This document shows positions 40,093-51,981 of a stretch of 64,000 nucleotides of DNA, piece by piece. The stretch covers positions 546,899 through 610,898 of the forward strand of contig AMFN01000004.1 of the NCBI GenBank assembly GCA_000302695.1. Direction: 5' to 3'. A program made the position numbers and the translations under genes. How positions within the stretch are numbered: the stretch's first letter is position 1; every line of letters starts with the position of its first letter. The notes below the pieces were generated by a model. The model had not been told where the DNA came from, made no database searches, and saw nothing but the letters and a program-made list of their open reading frames with translations. Source of the stretch: Enterobacteriaceae bacterium LSJC7 (lineage in GTDB: Bacteria; Pseudomonadota; Gammaproteobacteria; Enterobacterales; Enterobacteriaceae).

Positions 40093-40123
40093 AGAGTTGG
40101 GTTAGGAAGAACGCATAACAACG

Positions 40124-42529
40124 ATGGCGATGAAAAAGTTGCTCATAGCGTCGCTGCTCTTCAGCAGCGCCACCGTTTACGGTGCAGACGGGTTCGTAGT
40201 GAGAGATATTCATTTCGAAGGCCTGCAGCGAGTCGCCGTTGGTGCGGCCCTCCTTAGCATGCCTGTGCGCGTTGGCGATACGGTCACTGATGATGACATC
40301 AGTAATACTATCCGTTCGCTTTTTGCCACAGGCAACTTTGAGGACGTGCGTGTTTTGCGCGACGGCGAAACGCTGCTGGTCCAGGTGAAAGAACGCCCGA
40401 CAATCGCCAGCATCACCTTCACCGGCAACAAGTCGGTCAAGGATGACATGCTCAAGCAAAACCTCGAGGCTTCTGGCGTGCGTGTGGGGGAATCCCTTGA
40501 CCGCACCACCCTGTCCGATATCGAAAAAGGGCTGGAAGATTTCTACTACAGCGTCGGTAAATACAGCGCCAGCGTGAAAGCGGTTGTCACACCGCTGCCG
40601 CGTAACCGCGTAGACCTGAAGCTGGTGTTCCAGGAAGGTGTGTCGGCGAAGATCCAACAGATCAACATCGTTGGTAACCGCGCCTACAGCACCGATGAAC
40701 TCATTTCTCGCTTCCAACTGCGTGACGAAGTGCCGTGGTGGAACCTGGTTGGCGATCGTAAATACCAGAAGCAGAAACTGGCAGGTGACCTTGAAACTCT
40801 GCGCAGCTTCTACCTCGACAGGGGCTATGCCCGTTTCAACATCGATTCTACTCAGGTTAGCCTGACCCCGGATAAAAAGGGGATCTACGTTACCATCAAC
40901 GTGACCGAGGGCGATCAGTATAAGATTGCTGGCGTTGAGGTGAACGGCAACCTGGCGGGCCACTCTGCCGAAATAGAAAGCCTGACTAAAATTCAGCCAG
41001 GCGAGCTGTACAACGGCACCAAAGTCACCCGCATGGAAGACGACATCAAAAAACTGCTGGGTCGTTATGGTTACGCCTATCCGCGCGTAATGACGCAGCC
41101 AGAAATCAACGATGCCGATAAAACCGTGAAGCTGCACGTCAGTGTGGATTCCGGCAACCGTTATTACGTGCGCAAAATCCGCTTTGCCGGTAACGACACC
41201 TCAAAAGATTCCGTCCTGCGCCGTGAAATGCGTCAGATGGAAGGGGCGTGGCTCGGCAGTGACCTGGTTGACCAGGGTAAAGAGCGTCTGAACCGTACCG
41301 GTTACTTCGAGACGGTGGATGTCGACACGCAGCGCGTGCCGGGCAGCCCGGACCAGGTTGACCTGGTCTATAAAGTCAAAGAGCGTAACACCGGTAGCCT
41401 GAACTTTGGCGTGGGTTACGGTACGGAAAGTGGCGTGAGCTTCCAGGCGGGTATTCAGCAGGATAACTGGCTGGGTACAGGTTACTCGGTGGGCATCAAC
41501 GGCACCAAAAACTCCTATCAGACGTATACCGAACTTGCCGTTACCAACCCGTATTTTACGGTTGATGGCGTGAGCCTCGGCGGTCGTATTTTCTATAACG
41601 ACTTTAAAGCGGATGATGCAGACCTCTCAACGTATACCAACAAGAGCTACGGCCTTGACGGTACGCTGGGCTTCCCTGTCAACGAGTACAACTCGCTGCG
41701 TGTCGGTCTGGGTTACGTTCATAACGACCTGTCCGATATGCAACCGCAGATTGCGATGTGGCGTTACCTGGATTCCCAGGGCAAGAACCCGAACACCACG
41801 TCAACGAATAATGACTTCTCGGCAGACGACTTCACGTTTAACTACGGCTGGACGTTTAACAACCTCGACCGTGGCTTCTTCCCGACCAAAGGGAACCGCG
41901 TGAACCTGAATGGTAAAGTGACCATTCCGGGGTCGGACAACGAGTTCTATAAAGTCACGCTGGATACGGCAAGCTATATGCCGCTCAATGAAGACCGCAC
42001 CTGGGTTGTGCTGGGACGTACCCGTTGGGGCTACGGCGACGGTCTGGGCAGTAAAGAAATGCCGTTCTACGAGAACTTCTACGCGGGTGGTTCGAGCTCA
42101 GTACGTGGCTTCCAGACCAATAACATTGGTCCAAAAGCTGCCTACTACGGCCCGAATACCAACAACTGTAACAGCGCATCGCTGTGTAATTCCGATGATG
42201 CTATCGGTGGTAACGCCATGGGTGTTGCCAGCCTTGAGCTGATCACACCTACGCCATTCATTAGCGAGAAATACGCCAACTCGGTTCGTACTTCTCTGTT
42301 TGTGGATGCCGGTACGGTCTGGGATACCAACTGGGAAAACACGGCAGCAACCCGTGCAGCAGGTATTCCTGACTACAGCGATCCGAGCAACATTCGTATG
42401 TCTGCTGGTATCGCTTTGCAGTGGATGTCGCCATTGGGGCCGTTGGTCTTCTCCTACGCCCAGCCGTTCAAGAAATACGATGGAGACAAAGCCGAGCAGT
42501 TCCAGTTTAACATTGGTAAAACCTGGTAA
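40124..42529 (+). CDS. bamA: Outer membrane protein assembly factor BamA
   Basis: Omp85 barrel at the centre of the BAM machine that folds outer-membrane proteins. The 801-aa precursor has a signal peptide ending at VYGA/DGF, five POTRA domains (about 24-420) and a 16-strand barrel ending in W. The conserved VRGF of loop 6 is present as [11 protein letters not shown]. Loop 6 beyond that is shorter than in E. coli (810 aa) but keeps a cysteine pair (C682, C688) just before the DDAIGGNAM segment. It lies between rseP and skp. Confidence 0.97.
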   Translation: MAMKKLLIASLLFSSATVYGADGFVVRDIHFEGLQRVAVGAALLSMPVRVGDTVTDDDISNTIRSLFATGNFEDVRVLRDGETLLVQVKERPTIASITFTGNKSVKDDMLKQNLEASGVRVGESLDRTTLSDIEKGLEDFYYSVGKYSASVKAVVTPLPRNRVDLKLVFQEGVSAKIQQINIVGNRAYSTDELISRFQLRDEVPWWNLVGDRKYQKQKLAGDLETLRSFYLDRGYARFNIDSTQVSLTPDKKGIYVTINVTEGDQYKIAGVEVNGNLAGHSAEIESLTKIQPGELYNGTKVTRMEDDIKKLLGRYGYAYPRVMTQPEINDADKTVKLHVSVDSGNRYYVRKIRFAGNDTSKDSVLRREMRQMEGAWLGSDLVDQGKERLNRTGYFETVDVDTQRVPGSPDQVDLVYKVKERNTGSLNFGVGYGTESGVSFQAGIQQDNWLGTGYSVGINGTKNSYQTYTELAVTNPYFTVDGVSLGGRIFYNDFKADDADLSTYTNKSYGLDGTLGFPVNEYNSLRVGLGYVHNDLSDMQPQIAMWRYLDSQGKNPNTTSTNNDFSADDFTFNYGWTFNNLDRGFFPTKGNRVNLNGKVTIPGSDNEFYKVTLDTASYMPLNEDRTWVVLGRTRWGYGDGLGSKEMPFYENFYAGGSSSVRGFQTNNIGPKAAYYGPNTNNCNSASLCNSDDAIGGNAMGVASLELITPTPFISEKYANSVRTSLFVDAGTVWDTNWENTAATRAAGIPDYSDPSNIRMSAGIALQWMSPLGPLVFSYAQPFKKYDGDKAEQFQFNIGKTW

Positions 42530-42643
42530 TTGCTCGCGACAAGGGAATGTGGATTCAGTGTAGCGACATTTTCGGGCGGAATTTTCCGCCCGATTAAGCT
42601 GAAACGTACCTTCGGGTATATATGGCATGGTAAGGAGTTTATA

Positions 42644-43138
42644 GTGAAAAAGTGGTTAATTGCTGCCGGCGTAGGTCTGGCCATGGCGACCTCTGCACAG
42701 GCAGCGGATAAAATTGCCATCGTGAACATGTCTAACCTGTTCCAGCAGGTTGCGCAGAACACCGGTGTCTCCAAAACTCTGGAAAATGAATTTAAAGGCC
42801 GTGCAAGCGAGCTACAGCGTATGGAAGGCGACCTGAAGACCAAAATGCAGCGTCTTCAGCGCGATGGCGCAACCATGAAGGCGAGCGAGCGCAGCAAGCT
42901 GGAAAAAGATGTCATGACCCAGCGTGAAAGCTTCTCCAGCAAGGCACAGTCTTTTGAGCAGGATCGTGCACGCCGTTCTAACGAAGAGCGTGGCAAGCTG
43001 GTAACACGCATTCAGAGCGCGGTGAAGAAAGTGGCTGATGACCAGAGCATTGACCTGGTTGTTGACGCCAGCACTGTGGCTTATAACAGCAGCAGTATTA
43101 AAGACATCACTTCTGATGTGCTCAAGCAGGTTAAATAA
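42644..43138 (+). CDS. skp: Periplasmic chaperone Skp
   Basis: Trimeric jellyfish-shaped holdase that carries unfolded outer-membrane proteins across the periplasm to BamA. The 164-aa precursor starts at GTG (42644) with TAAGGAG eight bases upstream, as in E. coli, and has a signal peptide cut after SAQA (ADKIAIV). The long charged helices ([21 protein letters not shown]) form the tentacles. A gap of 114 bases separates it from bamA; lpxD follows after 3 bases. Confidence 0.96.
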   Translation: MKKWLIAAGVGLAMATSAQAADKIAIVNMSNLFQQVAQNTGVSKTLENEFKGRASELQRMEGDLKTKMQRLQRDGATMKASERSKLEKDVMTQRESFSSKAQSFEQDRARRSNEERGKLVTRIQSAVKKVADDQSIDLVVDASTVAYNSSSIKDITSDVLKQVK

Positions 43139-43141
43139 TTC

Positions 43142-44176
43142 ATGCCATCCATTCGACTGGCTGACTTAGCGCTCGAGCTGGATGCTGAACTGCACGGTGA
43201 TGGCGATATTGCCATCACCGGCGTGGCTTCCATGCAGTCCGCTCAGGCAGGACAGATTACTTTTATGGTGAACCCGCGCTATCGCGAGCACCTGGCAGAC
43301 TGCCAGGCGTCAGCGGTGGTCATGACTCAGGACGACTTGCCCTGGGCCAAAGGCGCGGCACTGGTGGTGAAAAACCCCTATCTGACCTACGCGCGCATGG
43401 CGCAAATTCTGGATTCTACGCCGCAGCCGGCTGCAAATATTGCACCCAGTGCGGTTATCGATCCTACGGCAAAACTGGGCGCGAATGTTGCGGTGGGTGC
43501 CAATGCGGTTATCGAATCTGGCGTAGAGTTGGGTGATAACGTTGTGATTGGTGCAGGCTGCTTTGTGGGTAAAAATACCTGCATTGGTGCCGGTACGCGC
43601 CTGTGGGCGAACGTGAGCGTATATCACGAAATCACGATTGGTGAGCACTGCCTCATCCAGTCGGGTACCGTGATCGGCGCAGATGGTTTTGGCTATGCCA
43701 ACGATCGTGGCAACTGGGTCAAGATCCCGCAGTTGGGCCGCGTTATCATCGGCTCCCGCGTCGAGATCGGGGCTTGTACCACTATCGACCGCGGCGCACT
43801 GGACGACACGCAGATTGGCAATGGCGTCATCATCGACAACCAGTGTCAGATTGCACATAACGTTGTGATTGGCGACAATACCGCCGTTGCCGGTGGCGTA
43901 ATCATGGCAGGCAGCCTGAAAATTGGCCGTTACTGCATGATTGGCGGTGCCAGCGTCATTAACGGTCATATGGAAATCTGCGACAAGGTTACTGTGACCG
44001 GTATGGGCATGGTAATGCGCCCCATTAAGGAACCGGGTGTTTATTCCTCGGGTATTCCGCTGCAACCGAATAAAGCCTGGCGTAAAACAGCAGCCCTGGT
44101 CATGAATATTGACGAAATGAGTAAGCGCCTGAAAGCGCTTGAACGTAAAGTCAATCAGGATACCAGCGGCGCATAA
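43142..44176 (+). CDS. lpxD: UDP-3-O-(3-hydroxymyristoyl)glucosamine N-acyltransferase
   Basis: Third enzyme of lipid A synthesis, adding the N-linked 3-hydroxymyristate. The 344-aa protein has an N-terminal uridine-binding domain, a left-handed beta helix of hexapeptide repeats (from about residue 100) with catalytic H239 ([10 protein letters not shown]), and a C-terminal helical tail. E. coli LpxD is 341 aa. It begins three bases after skp. Confidence 0.97.
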   Translation: MPSIRLADLALELDAELHGDGDIAITGVASMQSAQAGQITFMVNPRYREHLADCQASAVVMTQDDLPWAKGAALVVKNPYLTYARMAQILDSTPQPAANIAPSAVIDPTAKLGANVAVGANAVIESGVELGDNVVIGAGCFVGKNTCIGAGTRLWANVSVYHEITIGEHCLIQSGTVIGADGFGYANDRGNWVKIPQLGRVIIGSRVEIGACTTIDRGALDDTQIGNGVIIDNQCQIAHNVVIGDNTAVAGGVIMAGSLKIGRYCMIGGASVINGHMEICDKVTVTGMGMVMRPIKEPGVYSSGIPLQPNKAWRKTAALVMNIDEMSKRLKALERKVNQDTSGA

Positions 44177-44286
44177 TACCTGCGTCCAGCAATCAGTTTC
44201 GCGGCCTGTCAGCGATCTCCGGAGCGCGGCAGGCCGTGTTCGTGTTATATTGCGTTTTATTTTTTATATTAGACAGGAAGAGTATT

Positions 44287-44742
44287 TTGACTACTGACAC
44301 TCATACTCTGCACATTGAAGAGATTCTTGAGCTTCTGCCGCACCGTTTTCCTTTTTTGCTGGTCGACCGTGTGCTGGACTTTGAAGAAGGTCGTTTTTTG
44401 CGCGCTGTAAAGAATGTTTCTGTCAATGAACCGTTTTTCCAGGGCCATTTCCCTGGCAAACCGATTTTCCCCGGTGTGCTGATTCTGGAAGCGATGGCGC
44501 AGGCCACTGGCATTCTGGCGTTTAAAAGCATGGGTAAACTCGAGCCGGGTGAACTCTACTATTTTGCGGGCATCGACGACGCGCGCTTCAAGCGCCCGGT
44601 CGTACCGGGCGATCAGATGATTATGGAAGTGACCTTCGAGAAAACCCGCCGTGGCGTAACGCGCTTTAGCGGTGTGGCGACGGTTGACGGTAAAGTTGTC
44701 TGCGAAGCGACGATGATGTGTGCCCGTAACCGGGAGGCCTGA
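44287..44742 (+). CDS. fabZ: 3-hydroxyacyl-ACP dehydratase FabZ
   Basis: Dehydrates 3-hydroxyacyl-ACP in fatty-acid elongation; competes with LpxA for 3-hydroxymyristoyl-ACP. The 151-aa protein starts at TTG (44287), the start used in E. coli, and shows catalytic H54 ([14 protein letters not shown]) and E68 (LILEAMAQ). Upstream ATG-initiated reading would add 17 hydrophobic residues and is rejected on length. It sits between lpxD and lpxA. Confidence 0.97.
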   Translation: MTTDTHTLHIEEILELLPHRFPFLLVDRVLDFEEGRFLRAVKNVSVNEPFFQGHFPGKPIFPGVLILEAMAQATGILAFKSMGKLEPGELYYFAGIDDARFKRPVVPGDQMIMEVTFEKTRRGVTRFSGVATVDGKVVCEATMMCARNREA

Positions 44743-44745
44743 TAC

Positions 44746-45534
44746 GTGATTGATAAATCCGCCTTTATTCATCCTACCGCCATTGTGGAAGACGGCGCCG
44801 TTATTGGCGCTAACGTTCGCATTGGTCCGTATTGCCTGGTTGGTCCTGACGTTGAAATCGGTGAAGGTACTGAGCTGAAATCACACGTTGTTGTCAATGG
44901 TCACACCAAAATTGGCCGGGATAACCAGATCTATCAGTTCACTTCCATTGGCGAAGTTAACCAGGATCTGAAATACGCTGGCGAGCCGACTCGTGTGGAA
45001 ATTGGCGATCGTAACCGCATTCGCGAAAGCGTCACCATTCACCGCGGTACCGAGCAGGGCGGTGGATTAACGAAGGTGGGTAGCGACAACCTGCTGATGA
45101 TCAACGCGCACGTGGCGCATGATTGCCAGGTCGGTAGCCGCTGTATCCTCGCGAACAACGCTACACTGGCAGGCCACGTTAGCGTGGATGACTTCGCTAT
45201 TATTGGTGGCATGACCGCGGTGCATCAGTTCTGCATTATCGGTGCGCACGTCATGGTTGGCGGCTGTTCCGGCGTTGCCCAGGACGTACCGCCATACGTG
45301 ATTGCCCAGGGCAACCATGCCACGCCGTTTGGTGTGAATATCGAAGGCCTTAAGCGCCGTGGCTTTAGCAAAGATGCCCTGCACGCCATCCGCAACGCGT
45401 ATAAGCTGCTCTATCGCAGCGGCAAGACGCTGGAAGAGGCGAAGCCGGAGATTGACGCGCTGGCAGCACAGCACGAAGAGGTGAAGCTGTTCACTGACTT
45501 TTTCGCGCGCTCCACCCGCGGCCTGATTCGCTAA
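44746..45534 (+). CDS. lpxA: UDP-N-acetylglucosamine O-acyltransferase LpxA
   Basis: First enzyme of lipid A synthesis, transferring 3-hydroxymyristate to UDP-GlcNAc; reversible and therefore not the committed step. The 262-aa protein is a left-handed beta helix with catalytic H125 ([11 protein letters not shown]) and a C-terminal helical domain. Length equals E. coli. It starts at GTG (44746) three bases after fabZ and its stop is immediately followed by the lpxB start. Confidence 0.98.
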   Translation: MIDKSAFIHPTAIVEDGAVIGANVRIGPYCLVGPDVEIGEGTELKSHVVVNGHTKIGRDNQIYQFTSIGEVNQDLKYAGEPTRVEIGDRNRIRESVTIHRGTEQGGGLTKVGSDNLLMINAHVAHDCQVGSRCILANNATLAGHVSVDDFAIIGGMTAVHQFCIIGAHVMVGGCSGVAQDVPPYVIAQGNHATPFGVNIEGLKRRGFSKDALHAIRNAYKLLYRSGKTLEEAKPEIDALAAQHEEVKLFTDFFARSTRGLIR

Positions 45535-46683
45535 ATGAAAGCAGGACGACCGCTGACTATCGCCCTCGTCGCCGGAGAAACCTCCGGCGATATTCTGGGC
45601 GCTGGCCTGATTCGTGCGCTGCGTGAGCAGGTGCCCGATGCGCGCTTTGTGGGCGTAGCGGGTCCGCTGATGCAGGAGCAGGGCTGCGAGGCCTGGTACG
45701 AAATGGAAGAGCTGGCGGTGATGGGGATTGTCGAAGTCCTCGGTCGCCTGAAGCGCCTTTTGCATATCCGTGCTGACCTGACAAAGCGCTTTAGCGAACT
45801 GCAACCGGACGTGTTTGTCGGTATCGACGCACCGGACTTCAACATCACGCTTGAAGGCAATCTCAAAAAGCGTGGCATCAAAACCATTCACTACGTCAGC
45901 CCGTCCGTCTGGGCCTGGCGCCAGAAGCGTGTTTTCAAAATTGGCAGATCCACCAACATGGTTTTGGCCTTCCTGCCTTTTGAAAAAGCGTTTTACGACA
46001 GATTTAACGTTCCCTGCCGCTTCATTGGCCACACGATGGCCGATGCGATGCCGCTCGACCCGGATAAAAACGCCGCCCGCGATGCGCTGGGGATTTCCCA
46101 CGACGCGCGCTGCCTTGCCTTGTTGCCCGGCAGCCGCGGGGCAGAAGTCGAAATGCTCAGTGCTGATTTCCTGAAAACCGCGCAGATTCTGCGTGAGCGC
46201 TGGCCGGCGCTGGAAGTGGTGGTGCCGCTGGTTAACGCGAAACGACGTGAGCAGTTTGAACGCATTAAGGCCGAGATTGCGCCGGAGTTGACGGTACATC
46301 TGCTCAACGGCCGCGCGCGCGAGGCGATGATTGCCAGCGATGCCGCGCTGCTGGCTTCTGGCACCGCAGCGCTGGAGTGTATGCTGGCGAAATGCCCGAT
46401 GGTGGTAGGCTACCGCATGAAGCCGTTCACTTTCTGGCTGGCAAAGCGGCTGGTAAAGACTGAATTTGTCTCATTGCCGAATCTGCTGGCCGGGCGTGAG
46501 TTGGTTAAAGAGCTGTTGCAGGAAGAGTGCCAACCAGAAAAGCTGGCGGCAGCGCTCGCGCCACTGCTCGATGGCGGCACCAGGAGCCACCAGATGCACG
46601 ACACCTTCCGCCAGTTGCATGAGCAAATTCGCTGTAACGCTGATGAACAGGCGGCGGCAGCGGTGCTGGAACTCGCACAATGA
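45535..46683 (+). CDS. lpxB: Lipid-A-disaccharide synthase
   Basis: Membrane-associated GT19 glycosyltransferase that joins UDP-2,3-diacylglucosamine and lipid X. The 382-aa protein equals E. coli; [13 protein letters not shown] at the N-terminus and [13 protein letters not shown] mark the two Rossmann-like halves. The ATG directly abuts the lpxA stop (TAA-ATG) and the stop overlaps the rnhB start, so lpxA-lpxB-rnhB are coupled. Confidence 0.98.
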   Translation: MKAGRPLTIALVAGETSGDILGAGLIRALREQVPDARFVGVAGPLMQEQGCEAWYEMEELAVMGIVEVLGRLKRLLHIRADLTKRFSELQPDVFVGIDAPDFNITLEGNLKKRGIKTIHYVSPSVWAWRQKRVFKIGRSTNMVLAFLPFEKAFYDRFNVPCRFIGHTMADAMPLDPDKNAARDALGISHDARCLALLPGSRGAEVEMLSADFLKTAQILRERWPALEVVVPLVNAKRREQFERIKAEIAPELTVHLLNGRAREAMIASDAALLASGTAALECMLAKCPMVVGYRMKPFTFWLAKRLVKTEFVSLPNLLAGRELVKELLQEECQPEKLAAALAPLLDGGTRSHQMHDTFRQLHEQIRCNADEQAAAAVLELAQ

Positions 46684-47276
46684 TTGAATTTATCTATCCT
46701 CATACCCACCTTGTGGCGGGTGTGGACGAAGTCGGGCGCGGGCCGCTGGTCGGTGCCGTTGTGACGGCTGCCGTCATTCTCGACCCCGCTCGCCCTATTG
46801 TCGGCCTGGCCGATTCCAAGAAACTCAGTGAAAAACGTCGCCTGGCGTTGTATGACGAAATTCGCGATAAAGCGCTGAGCTGGAGCCTGGGTCGTGCCGA
46901 ACCGCATGAAATTGACGAACTGAATATTTTGCACGCCACCATGCTCGCGATGCAGCGTGCGGTGGCGGGCCTGCACGTGGTGCCGGAATATGTGCTGATT
47001 GACGGCAACCGCTGTCCGGCGCTTGCCATGCCGAGCATGGCGGTGGTCAAGGGCGACAGCCGGGTGCAGGAAATCAGCGCTGCGTCTATTCTTGCGAAAG
47101 TAACCCGCGATCGGGAAATGGCGGAGTTAGATCTGCATTTCCCGCAATATGGCTTTGCGCAGCACAAGGGCTATCCGACGGCGCTACACCTGGAAAGGCT
47201 GGTTGAGCACGGTGCCACTGAGCATCATCGCCGCAGCTTTGGCCCGGTGAAGCGCGCGCTGGGTCTGGTCTCCTGA
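46680..47276 (+). CDS. rnhB: Ribonuclease HII
   Basis: Removes single ribonucleotides misincorporated in DNA. The 198-aa protein has the catalytic D16-E17 in [11 protein letters not shown], the LIDGNRCP aspartate and a later SIIAKVTRD-like segment ([13 protein letters not shown]). ATGA overlap with lpxB. dnaE begins 21 bases later, the conserved enterobacterial order. Confidence 0.97.
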   Translation: MIEFIYPHTHLVAGVDEVGRGPLVGAVVTAAVILDPARPIVGLADSKKLSEKRRLALYDEIRDKALSWSLGRAEPHEIDELNILHATMLAMQRAVAGLHVVPEYVLIDGNRCPALAMPSMAVVKGDSRVQEISAASILAKVTRDREMAELDLHFPQYGFAQHKGYPTALHLERLVEHGATEHHRRSFGPVKRALGLVS

Positions 47277-47297
47277 CGTTTAACATCGGGAAGCGAA

Positions 47298-50200
47298 ATG
47301 GCTGAACCACGTTTTATCCATCTGCGGATACACAGCGACTATTCCATGATTGACGGGCTGGCCAAAGTCGGCCCGCTGGTCAAAAAGGCCGCGTCTCTTG
47401 AGATGCCAGCAATGGCTATCACGGACTTTACCAACCTCTGCGGCCTGGTCAAATTCTACGGCGGCGCCCACGGCGCAGGCATGAAGCCCATCATCGGTGC
47501 AGATTTCCAGATGCTCAGTGAAGCGCTGGGTGACGAATACTGCCATATCACCGTGCTGGCGATGAACAACGTCGGCTATCAGAACCTGACACTACTGATT
47601 TCTCGCGCTTATCAGCGCGGCTATGGCGCGGTTGGCCCGTGGATTGACCGCGAATGGCTGGCCGAGCTTAACGATGGACTTATCCTGCTATCCGGCGCAC
47701 GCATGGGTGATGTGGGCAAAAGCTTGCTGCGCGGCAATGCAGTGCTGGTCGAACAGTGCGTGGCCTTCTATGAAGAGTATTTCCCGGACCGGTATTACCT
47801 GGAGCTTATCCGTACTGGTCGTCAGGATGAAGAGCGCTACCTGCATGCTGCCGTAGAACTGGCAGAGCAGCGCGGCTTGCCGGTCGTTGCCACTAACGAC
47901 GTGTGCTTTCTGGTTGCCGATGACTTTGACGCGCACGAAATTCGCGTTGCTATCCATGATGGTTTTACGCTCGACGATCCGAAACGCCCGCGCAACTACT
48001 CGGCACAACAGTATCTGCGTAGCGAAGACGAAATGTGCGAGCTGTTTGCCGACCTCCCGGAGGCGCTGGAAAACAGCGTTGAAATCGCCAGACGCTGCAA
48101 CGTAACGGTGCGCCTGGGCGAATACTTCCTGCCACAGTTCCCGACGGGCGACATGACCACCGAAGACTTCCTGGTGGCAAAATCCCGCGAAGGGCTTGAA
48201 GAGCGTCTTGAGTTTCTGTTCCCGGACCCGCAAGTGCGCGCTGAACGCCGCCCTGCCTATGACGAGCGCCTGGAGATTGAACTTCAGGTTATCAACCAGA
48301 TGGGCTTCCCGGGTTACTTCCTTATCGTAATGGAGTTTATCCAGTGGTCGAAGGATAACGGCGTGCCGGTAGGACCGGGGCGTGGTTCCGGTGCCGGGTC
48401 GCTGGTGGCTTACGCGCTGAAAATTACCGACCTCGATCCGCTGGAATTTGACCTGCTGTTCGAACGCTTTCTCAACCCAGAACGTGTATCGATGCCTGAC
48501 TTCGACGTTGACTTCTGTATGGAGAAACGCGACCAGGTGATTGAACACGTGGCGGATATGTACGGTCGCGAGGCGGTATCGCAGATTATTACCTTCGGTA
48601 CGATGGCGGCGAAAGCGGTTATTCGTGACGTGGGCCGCGTGCTGGGCCATCCGTATGGCTTTGTTGACCGCATTTCCAAGCTGGTGCCGCCAGACCCCGG
48701 CATGACCCTTGCTAAAGCGTTTGAAGCAGAACCGCAGCTGCCGGAAATCTACGAGGCAGACGAAGAGGTCAAAGCGCTTATCGACATGGCGCGCAAGCTT
48801 GAAGGTGTGACACGTAACGCCGGTAAGCATGCCGGTGGCGTGGTGATTGCGCCGACCAAAATTACCGATTTTGCCCCGCTCTATTGCGATGAAGCGGGCC
48901 AGCATCCGGTTACCCAGTTTGATAAGAACGACGTGGAATATGCAGGCCTGGTGAAGTTTGACTTCCTCGGGCTGCGAACGCTCACCATCATTAACTGGGC
49001 GCTGGAGATGATCAACGCCCGGCGCGCGAAACACGGCGAAGCGCCGCTGGATATCGCTGCCATCCCACTTGATGACAAGAAAAGCTTCGACATGCTGCAA
49101 CGCTCGGAAACCACTGCGGTATTCCAGCTTGAATCGCGCGGCATGAAGGATTTGATTAAGCGCCTGCAGCCTGACTGCTTCGAAGACATGATTGCACTCG
49201 TGGCGCTGTTCCGTCCAGGCCCGCTGCAGTCCGGGATGGTGGATAACTTCATTGACCGTAAGCACGGGCGCGAAGAGATATCCTATCCGGATATTCAATG
49301 GCAGCATGAATGCCTGAAGCCCGTACTGGAGCCGACCTACGGCATCATTCTGTATCAGGAACAGGTGATGCAGATAGCCCAGGTGCTGTCCGGCTATACC
49401 CTTGGCGGTGCAGATATGTTGCGCCGTGCAATGGGTAAGAAAAAGCCCGAAGAAATGGCCAAGCAGCGTGGCACCTTTGAAGAAGGGGCGCGTAAAAATG
49501 GCATCGACGGTGAACTGGCGATCAAAATCTTTGACCTGGTGGAGAAGTTCGCCGGTTACGGATTTAACAAGTCGCACTCTGCCGCCTACGCGCTGGTGTC
49601 TTACCAGACGCTGTGGCTGAAGGCGCACTATCCGGCTGAGTTCATGGCGGCAGTAATGACCGCCGATATGGATAACACCGAGAAAGTGGTTGGCCTGGTG
49701 GACGAATGCTGGCGCATGGGGCTGAAAATCCTGCCGCCGGATATCAACTCCGGGCTGTATCACTTCCATGTCAATGATGACGGTGAAATTGTTTACGGCA
49801 TCGGGGCTATCAAAGGCGTCGGTGAAGGTCCAATTGAAGCCATTATTGAAGCCCGTAATAATGGCGGCTATTTTCGCGAACTTTTCGATTTGTGCGCTCG
49901 CACGGATACGAAGAAAATCAACAAGCGCGTGATGGAAAAACTCATCATGTCCGGCGCGTTCGACCGGCTTGGGCCGCACCGGGCTGCGCTGATGAACTCG
50001 CTTGCCGATGCGCTTAAGGCGGCCGATCAGCACGCGAAGGCCGAGGCCATCGGCCAGGCTGATATGTTTGGCGTACTGGCTGAAGAGCCGGAGCAGGTTG
50101 AAAAATCCTACGCCAGTTGCCAGCCCTGGCCTGAGCAGATAGTGCTTGATGGCGAGCGGGAAACGCTGGGTCTGTACCTGACCGGCCACCCGATTACGCA

Positions 50201-50780
50201 GTACCTGAAAGAAATTGAGCGCTACGTTGGCGGTATGCGCCTGAAAGATATGCACCCGACCGACCGTGGTAAAGTGACCACGGCAGCTGGTCTGGTGCTG
50301 GCCGCGCGCACAATGGTAACCAAGCGCGGTAACCGTATCGGCATCTGTACGCTGGATGACCGCTCCGGGCGTCTTGAGGTGATGCTGTTTACCGAGGCGC
50401 TGGAGAAATACCAGCATCTGCTGGAGAAAGACCGTATTCTGATCGTCAGCGGACAGGTCAGCTTTGATGACTTCAGCGGGGGCCTTAAAATGATGGCCCG
50501 CGAAGTGATGGACATCGACGAAGCTCGCGAAAAGTATGCTCGCGGACTTGCTATATCGCTGACGGACAGGCAAATTGATGACCAGCTTTTAAACCGTCTC
50601 CGTCAATCTCTGGAGCCCCATCGTTCGGGAACCATTCCAGTACATCTCTACTATCAGAGAACGGATGCGCGTGCGAGGTTGCGCTTTGGCGCAGCATGGC
50701 GTGTGTCACCCAGCGATCGTTTACTTAACGAATTGCGCGGGCTGATTGGTTCAGAGCAGGTGGAACTGGAGTTTGATTGA
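47298..50780 (+). CDS. dnaE: DNA polymerase III alpha subunit
   Basis: Replicative polymerase catalytic subunit. The 1160-aa protein equals E. coli in length: PHP domain at the N-terminus ([11 protein letters not shown], residues 10-20), the C-family polymerase core with the aspartate motif PDFDVDF near residue 400, helix-hairpin-helix and OB-fold regions, then the tau-binding C-terminus ending [10 protein letters not shown]. The last 31 bases are repeated 86 bases downstream (see the repeat feature). Confidence 0.98.
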   Translation: MAEPRFIHLRIHSDYSMIDGLAKVGPLVKKAASLEMPAMAITDFTNLCGLVKFYGGAHGAGMKPIIGADFQMLSEALGDEYCHITVLAMNNVGYQNLTLLISRAYQRGYGAVGPWIDREWLAELNDGLILLSGARMGDVGKSLLRGNAVLVEQCVAFYEEYFPDRYYLELIRTGRQDEERYLHAAVELAEQRGLPVVATNDVCFLVADDFDAHEIRVAIHDGFTLDDPKRPRNYSAQQYLRSEDEMCELFADLPEALENSVEIARRCNVTVRLGEYFLPQFPTGDMTTEDFLVAKSREGLEERLEFLFPDPQVRAERRPAYDERLEIELQVINQMGFPGYFLIVMEFIQWSKDNGVPVGPGRGSGAGSLVAYALKITDLDPLEFDLLFERFLNPERVSMPDFDVDFCMEKRDQVIEHVADMYGREAVSQIITFGTMAAKAVIRDVGRVLGHPYGFVDRISKLVPPDPGMTLAKAFEAEPQLPEIYEADEEVKALIDMARKLEGVTRNAGKHAGGVVIAPTKITDFAPLYCDEAGQHPVTQFDKNDVEYAGLVKFDFLGLRTLTIINWALEMINARRAKHGEAPLDIAAIPLDDKKSFDMLQRSETTAVFQLESRGMKDLIKRLQPDCFEDMIALVALFRPGPLQSGMVDNFIDRKHGREEISYPDIQWQHECLKPVLEPTYGIILYQEQVMQIAQVLSGYTLGGADMLRRAMGKKKPEEMAKQRGTFEEGARKNGIDGELAIKIFDLVEKFAGYGFNKSHSAAYALVSYQTLWLKAHYPAEFMAAVMTADMDNTEKVVGLVDECWRMGLKILPPDINSGLYHFHVNDDGEIVYGIGAIKGVGEGPIEAIIEARNNGGYFRELFDLCARTDTKKINKRVMEKLIMSGAFDRLGPHRAALMNSLADALKAADQHAKAEAIGQADMFGVLAEEPEQVEKSYASCQPWPEQIVLDGERETLGLYLTGHPITQYLKEIERYVGGMRLKDMHPTDRGKVTTAAGLVLAARTMVTKRGNRIGICTLDDRSGRLEVMLFTEALEKYQHLLEKDRILIVSGQVSFDDFSGGLKMMAREVMDIDEAREKYARGLAISLTDRQIDDQLLNRLRQSLEPHRSGTIPVHLYYQRTDARARLRFGAAWRVSPSDRLLNELRGLIGSEQVELEFD

Positions 50781-50864
50781 CTTGTCGTTTCTGCCTGATT
50801 CAGGCGTTGAGCCCGGCGGCGTAAGTTGTGCCGGGTTCGGAGCAGGTGGAGCCGGAGTTTGACT
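50748..50864 (+). repeat. Direct repeat of the dnaE 3' end flanking a REP-like stem
   Basis: Positions 50748-50778 (end of dnaE) recur at 50834-50864 with 4 mismatches in 31. The second copy would still encode GSEQVEPEFD followed by TAA, but is outside dnaE. Between them lie GCCTG-ATT-CAGGC (50793-50805) and a 9-bp stem GAGCCCGGC/GCCGGGTTC (50809-50817, 50830-50838) of REP character. Confidence 0.85.
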
Positions 50865-50878
50865 AAAACAGGAATATT

Positions 50879-51838
50879 ATGAGTCTGAATTTCCTTGATT
50901 TCGAACAGCCAATTGCTGAGCTGGAAGCGAAAATCGATTCCCTGACTGCCGTGGGCCGTCAGGATGAAAAACTGGATATTAACATCGATGAAGAGGTGCA
51001 TCGTCTGCGCGAGAAAAGCGTGGAGTTGACCCGTAAAATCTTCGCCGATCTCGGTGCATGGCAGATTGCTCAGCTGGCACGCCATCCGCTGCGTCCTTAT
51101 ACGCTGGACTATCTGCGCCTGGCTTTTGACGAGTTTGACGAGCTGGCAGGCGATCGCGCCTATGCAGACGACAAGGCCATCGTGGGCGGTATTGCGCGCC
51201 TGGACGGCCGGCCGGTGATGATTATTGGCCATCAGAAAGGACGCGAAACCAAAGAGAAGATTCGCCGTAACTTCGGCATGCCCGCGCCAGAAGGCTACCG
51301 CAAGGCGCTGCGCCTGATGGAAATGGCCGAGCGCTTTAACATGCCGATCATTACCTTTATCGACACCCCGGGCGCCTATCCGGGCGTGGGCGCAGAAGAG
51401 CGTGGCCAGTCTGAGGCTATCGCGCGCAACCTGCGTGAAATGTCAGGCCTGACGGTGCCGGTTATCTGCACCGTGATTGGTGAAGGCGGCTCCGGTGGGG
51501 CGCTTGCCATTGGCGTTGGCGATAAAGTGAATATGTTGCAGTACAGCACTTATTCTGTCATTTCACCGGAAGGCTGTGCGTCCATTTTGTGGAAGAGCGC
51601 GGACAAAGCGCCTCTGGCGGCTGAAGCTATGGGCATTGTTGCGCCACGCCTTAAAGAGCTTAAGCTGATTGATACCGTTATCCCGGAACCGCTGGGCGGC
51701 GCGCACCGCAACCCGGAAACCATGGCGGCATCGCTGAAAGCGCAGTTGCTGGCGGATCTGGCGGATCTCGATACCTTAAGCAAAGACGAGTTGCTGAGCC
51801 GCCGCTATCAGCGTCTGATGAGCTACGGCTACGCCTGA
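50879..51838 (+). CDS. accA: Acetyl-CoA carboxylase carboxyltransferase subunit alpha
   Basis: With AccD forms the carboxyltransferase that makes malonyl-CoA. The 319-aa protein equals E. coli in length and shows the crotonase-fold oxyanion segments [17 protein letters not shown] and the [20 protein letters not shown] motif. CAGGAA lies six bases upstream of the ATG, within sequence next to the duplicated dnaE tail. A terminator follows. In E. coli K-12 ldcC comes next; it is absent here. Confidence 0.98.
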   Translation: MSLNFLDFEQPIAELEAKIDSLTAVGRQDEKLDINIDEEVHRLREKSVELTRKIFADLGAWQIAQLARHPLRPYTLDYLRLAFDEFDELAGDRAYADDKAIVGGIARLDGRPVMIIGHQKGRETKEKIRRNFGMPAPEGYRKALRLMEMAERFNMPIITFIDTPGAYPGVGAEERGQSEAIARNLREMSGLTVPVICTVIGEGGSGGALAIGVGDKVNMLQYSTYSVISPEGCASILWKSADKAPLAAEAMGIVAPRLKELKLIDTVIPEPLGGAHRNPETMAASLKAQLLADLADLDTLSKDELLSRRYQRLMSYGYA

Positions 51839-51864
51839 TTCGTTTTGCAGGTTTTGCTGATGAT

Positions 51865-51890
51865 AAAAGGGCCGGTTTACCGGCCCTTTT
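51865..51890 (+). terminator. Terminator after accA
   Basis: AAAAGGGCCGG/CCGGCCCTTTT-type hairpin with a short loop and T residues following; it lies 26 bases past the accA stop. Confidence 0.9.
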
Positions 51891-51981
51891 CGATCGTGAT
51901 GGATTCTGAAAACGCGGTGAATGGCTTGTGGCGTACGCATTGCTGCGCGTAATGTCGGGTATCTGGTTAAAAGGAGAGACT

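Noticed and set aside
47688-50573. A 961-codon open frame antisense to dnaE
   Set aside because: A mirror frame created by the codon bias of dnaE, whose protein matches DNA polymerase III alpha along its whole length. No family motif, signal or ribosome site was seen.
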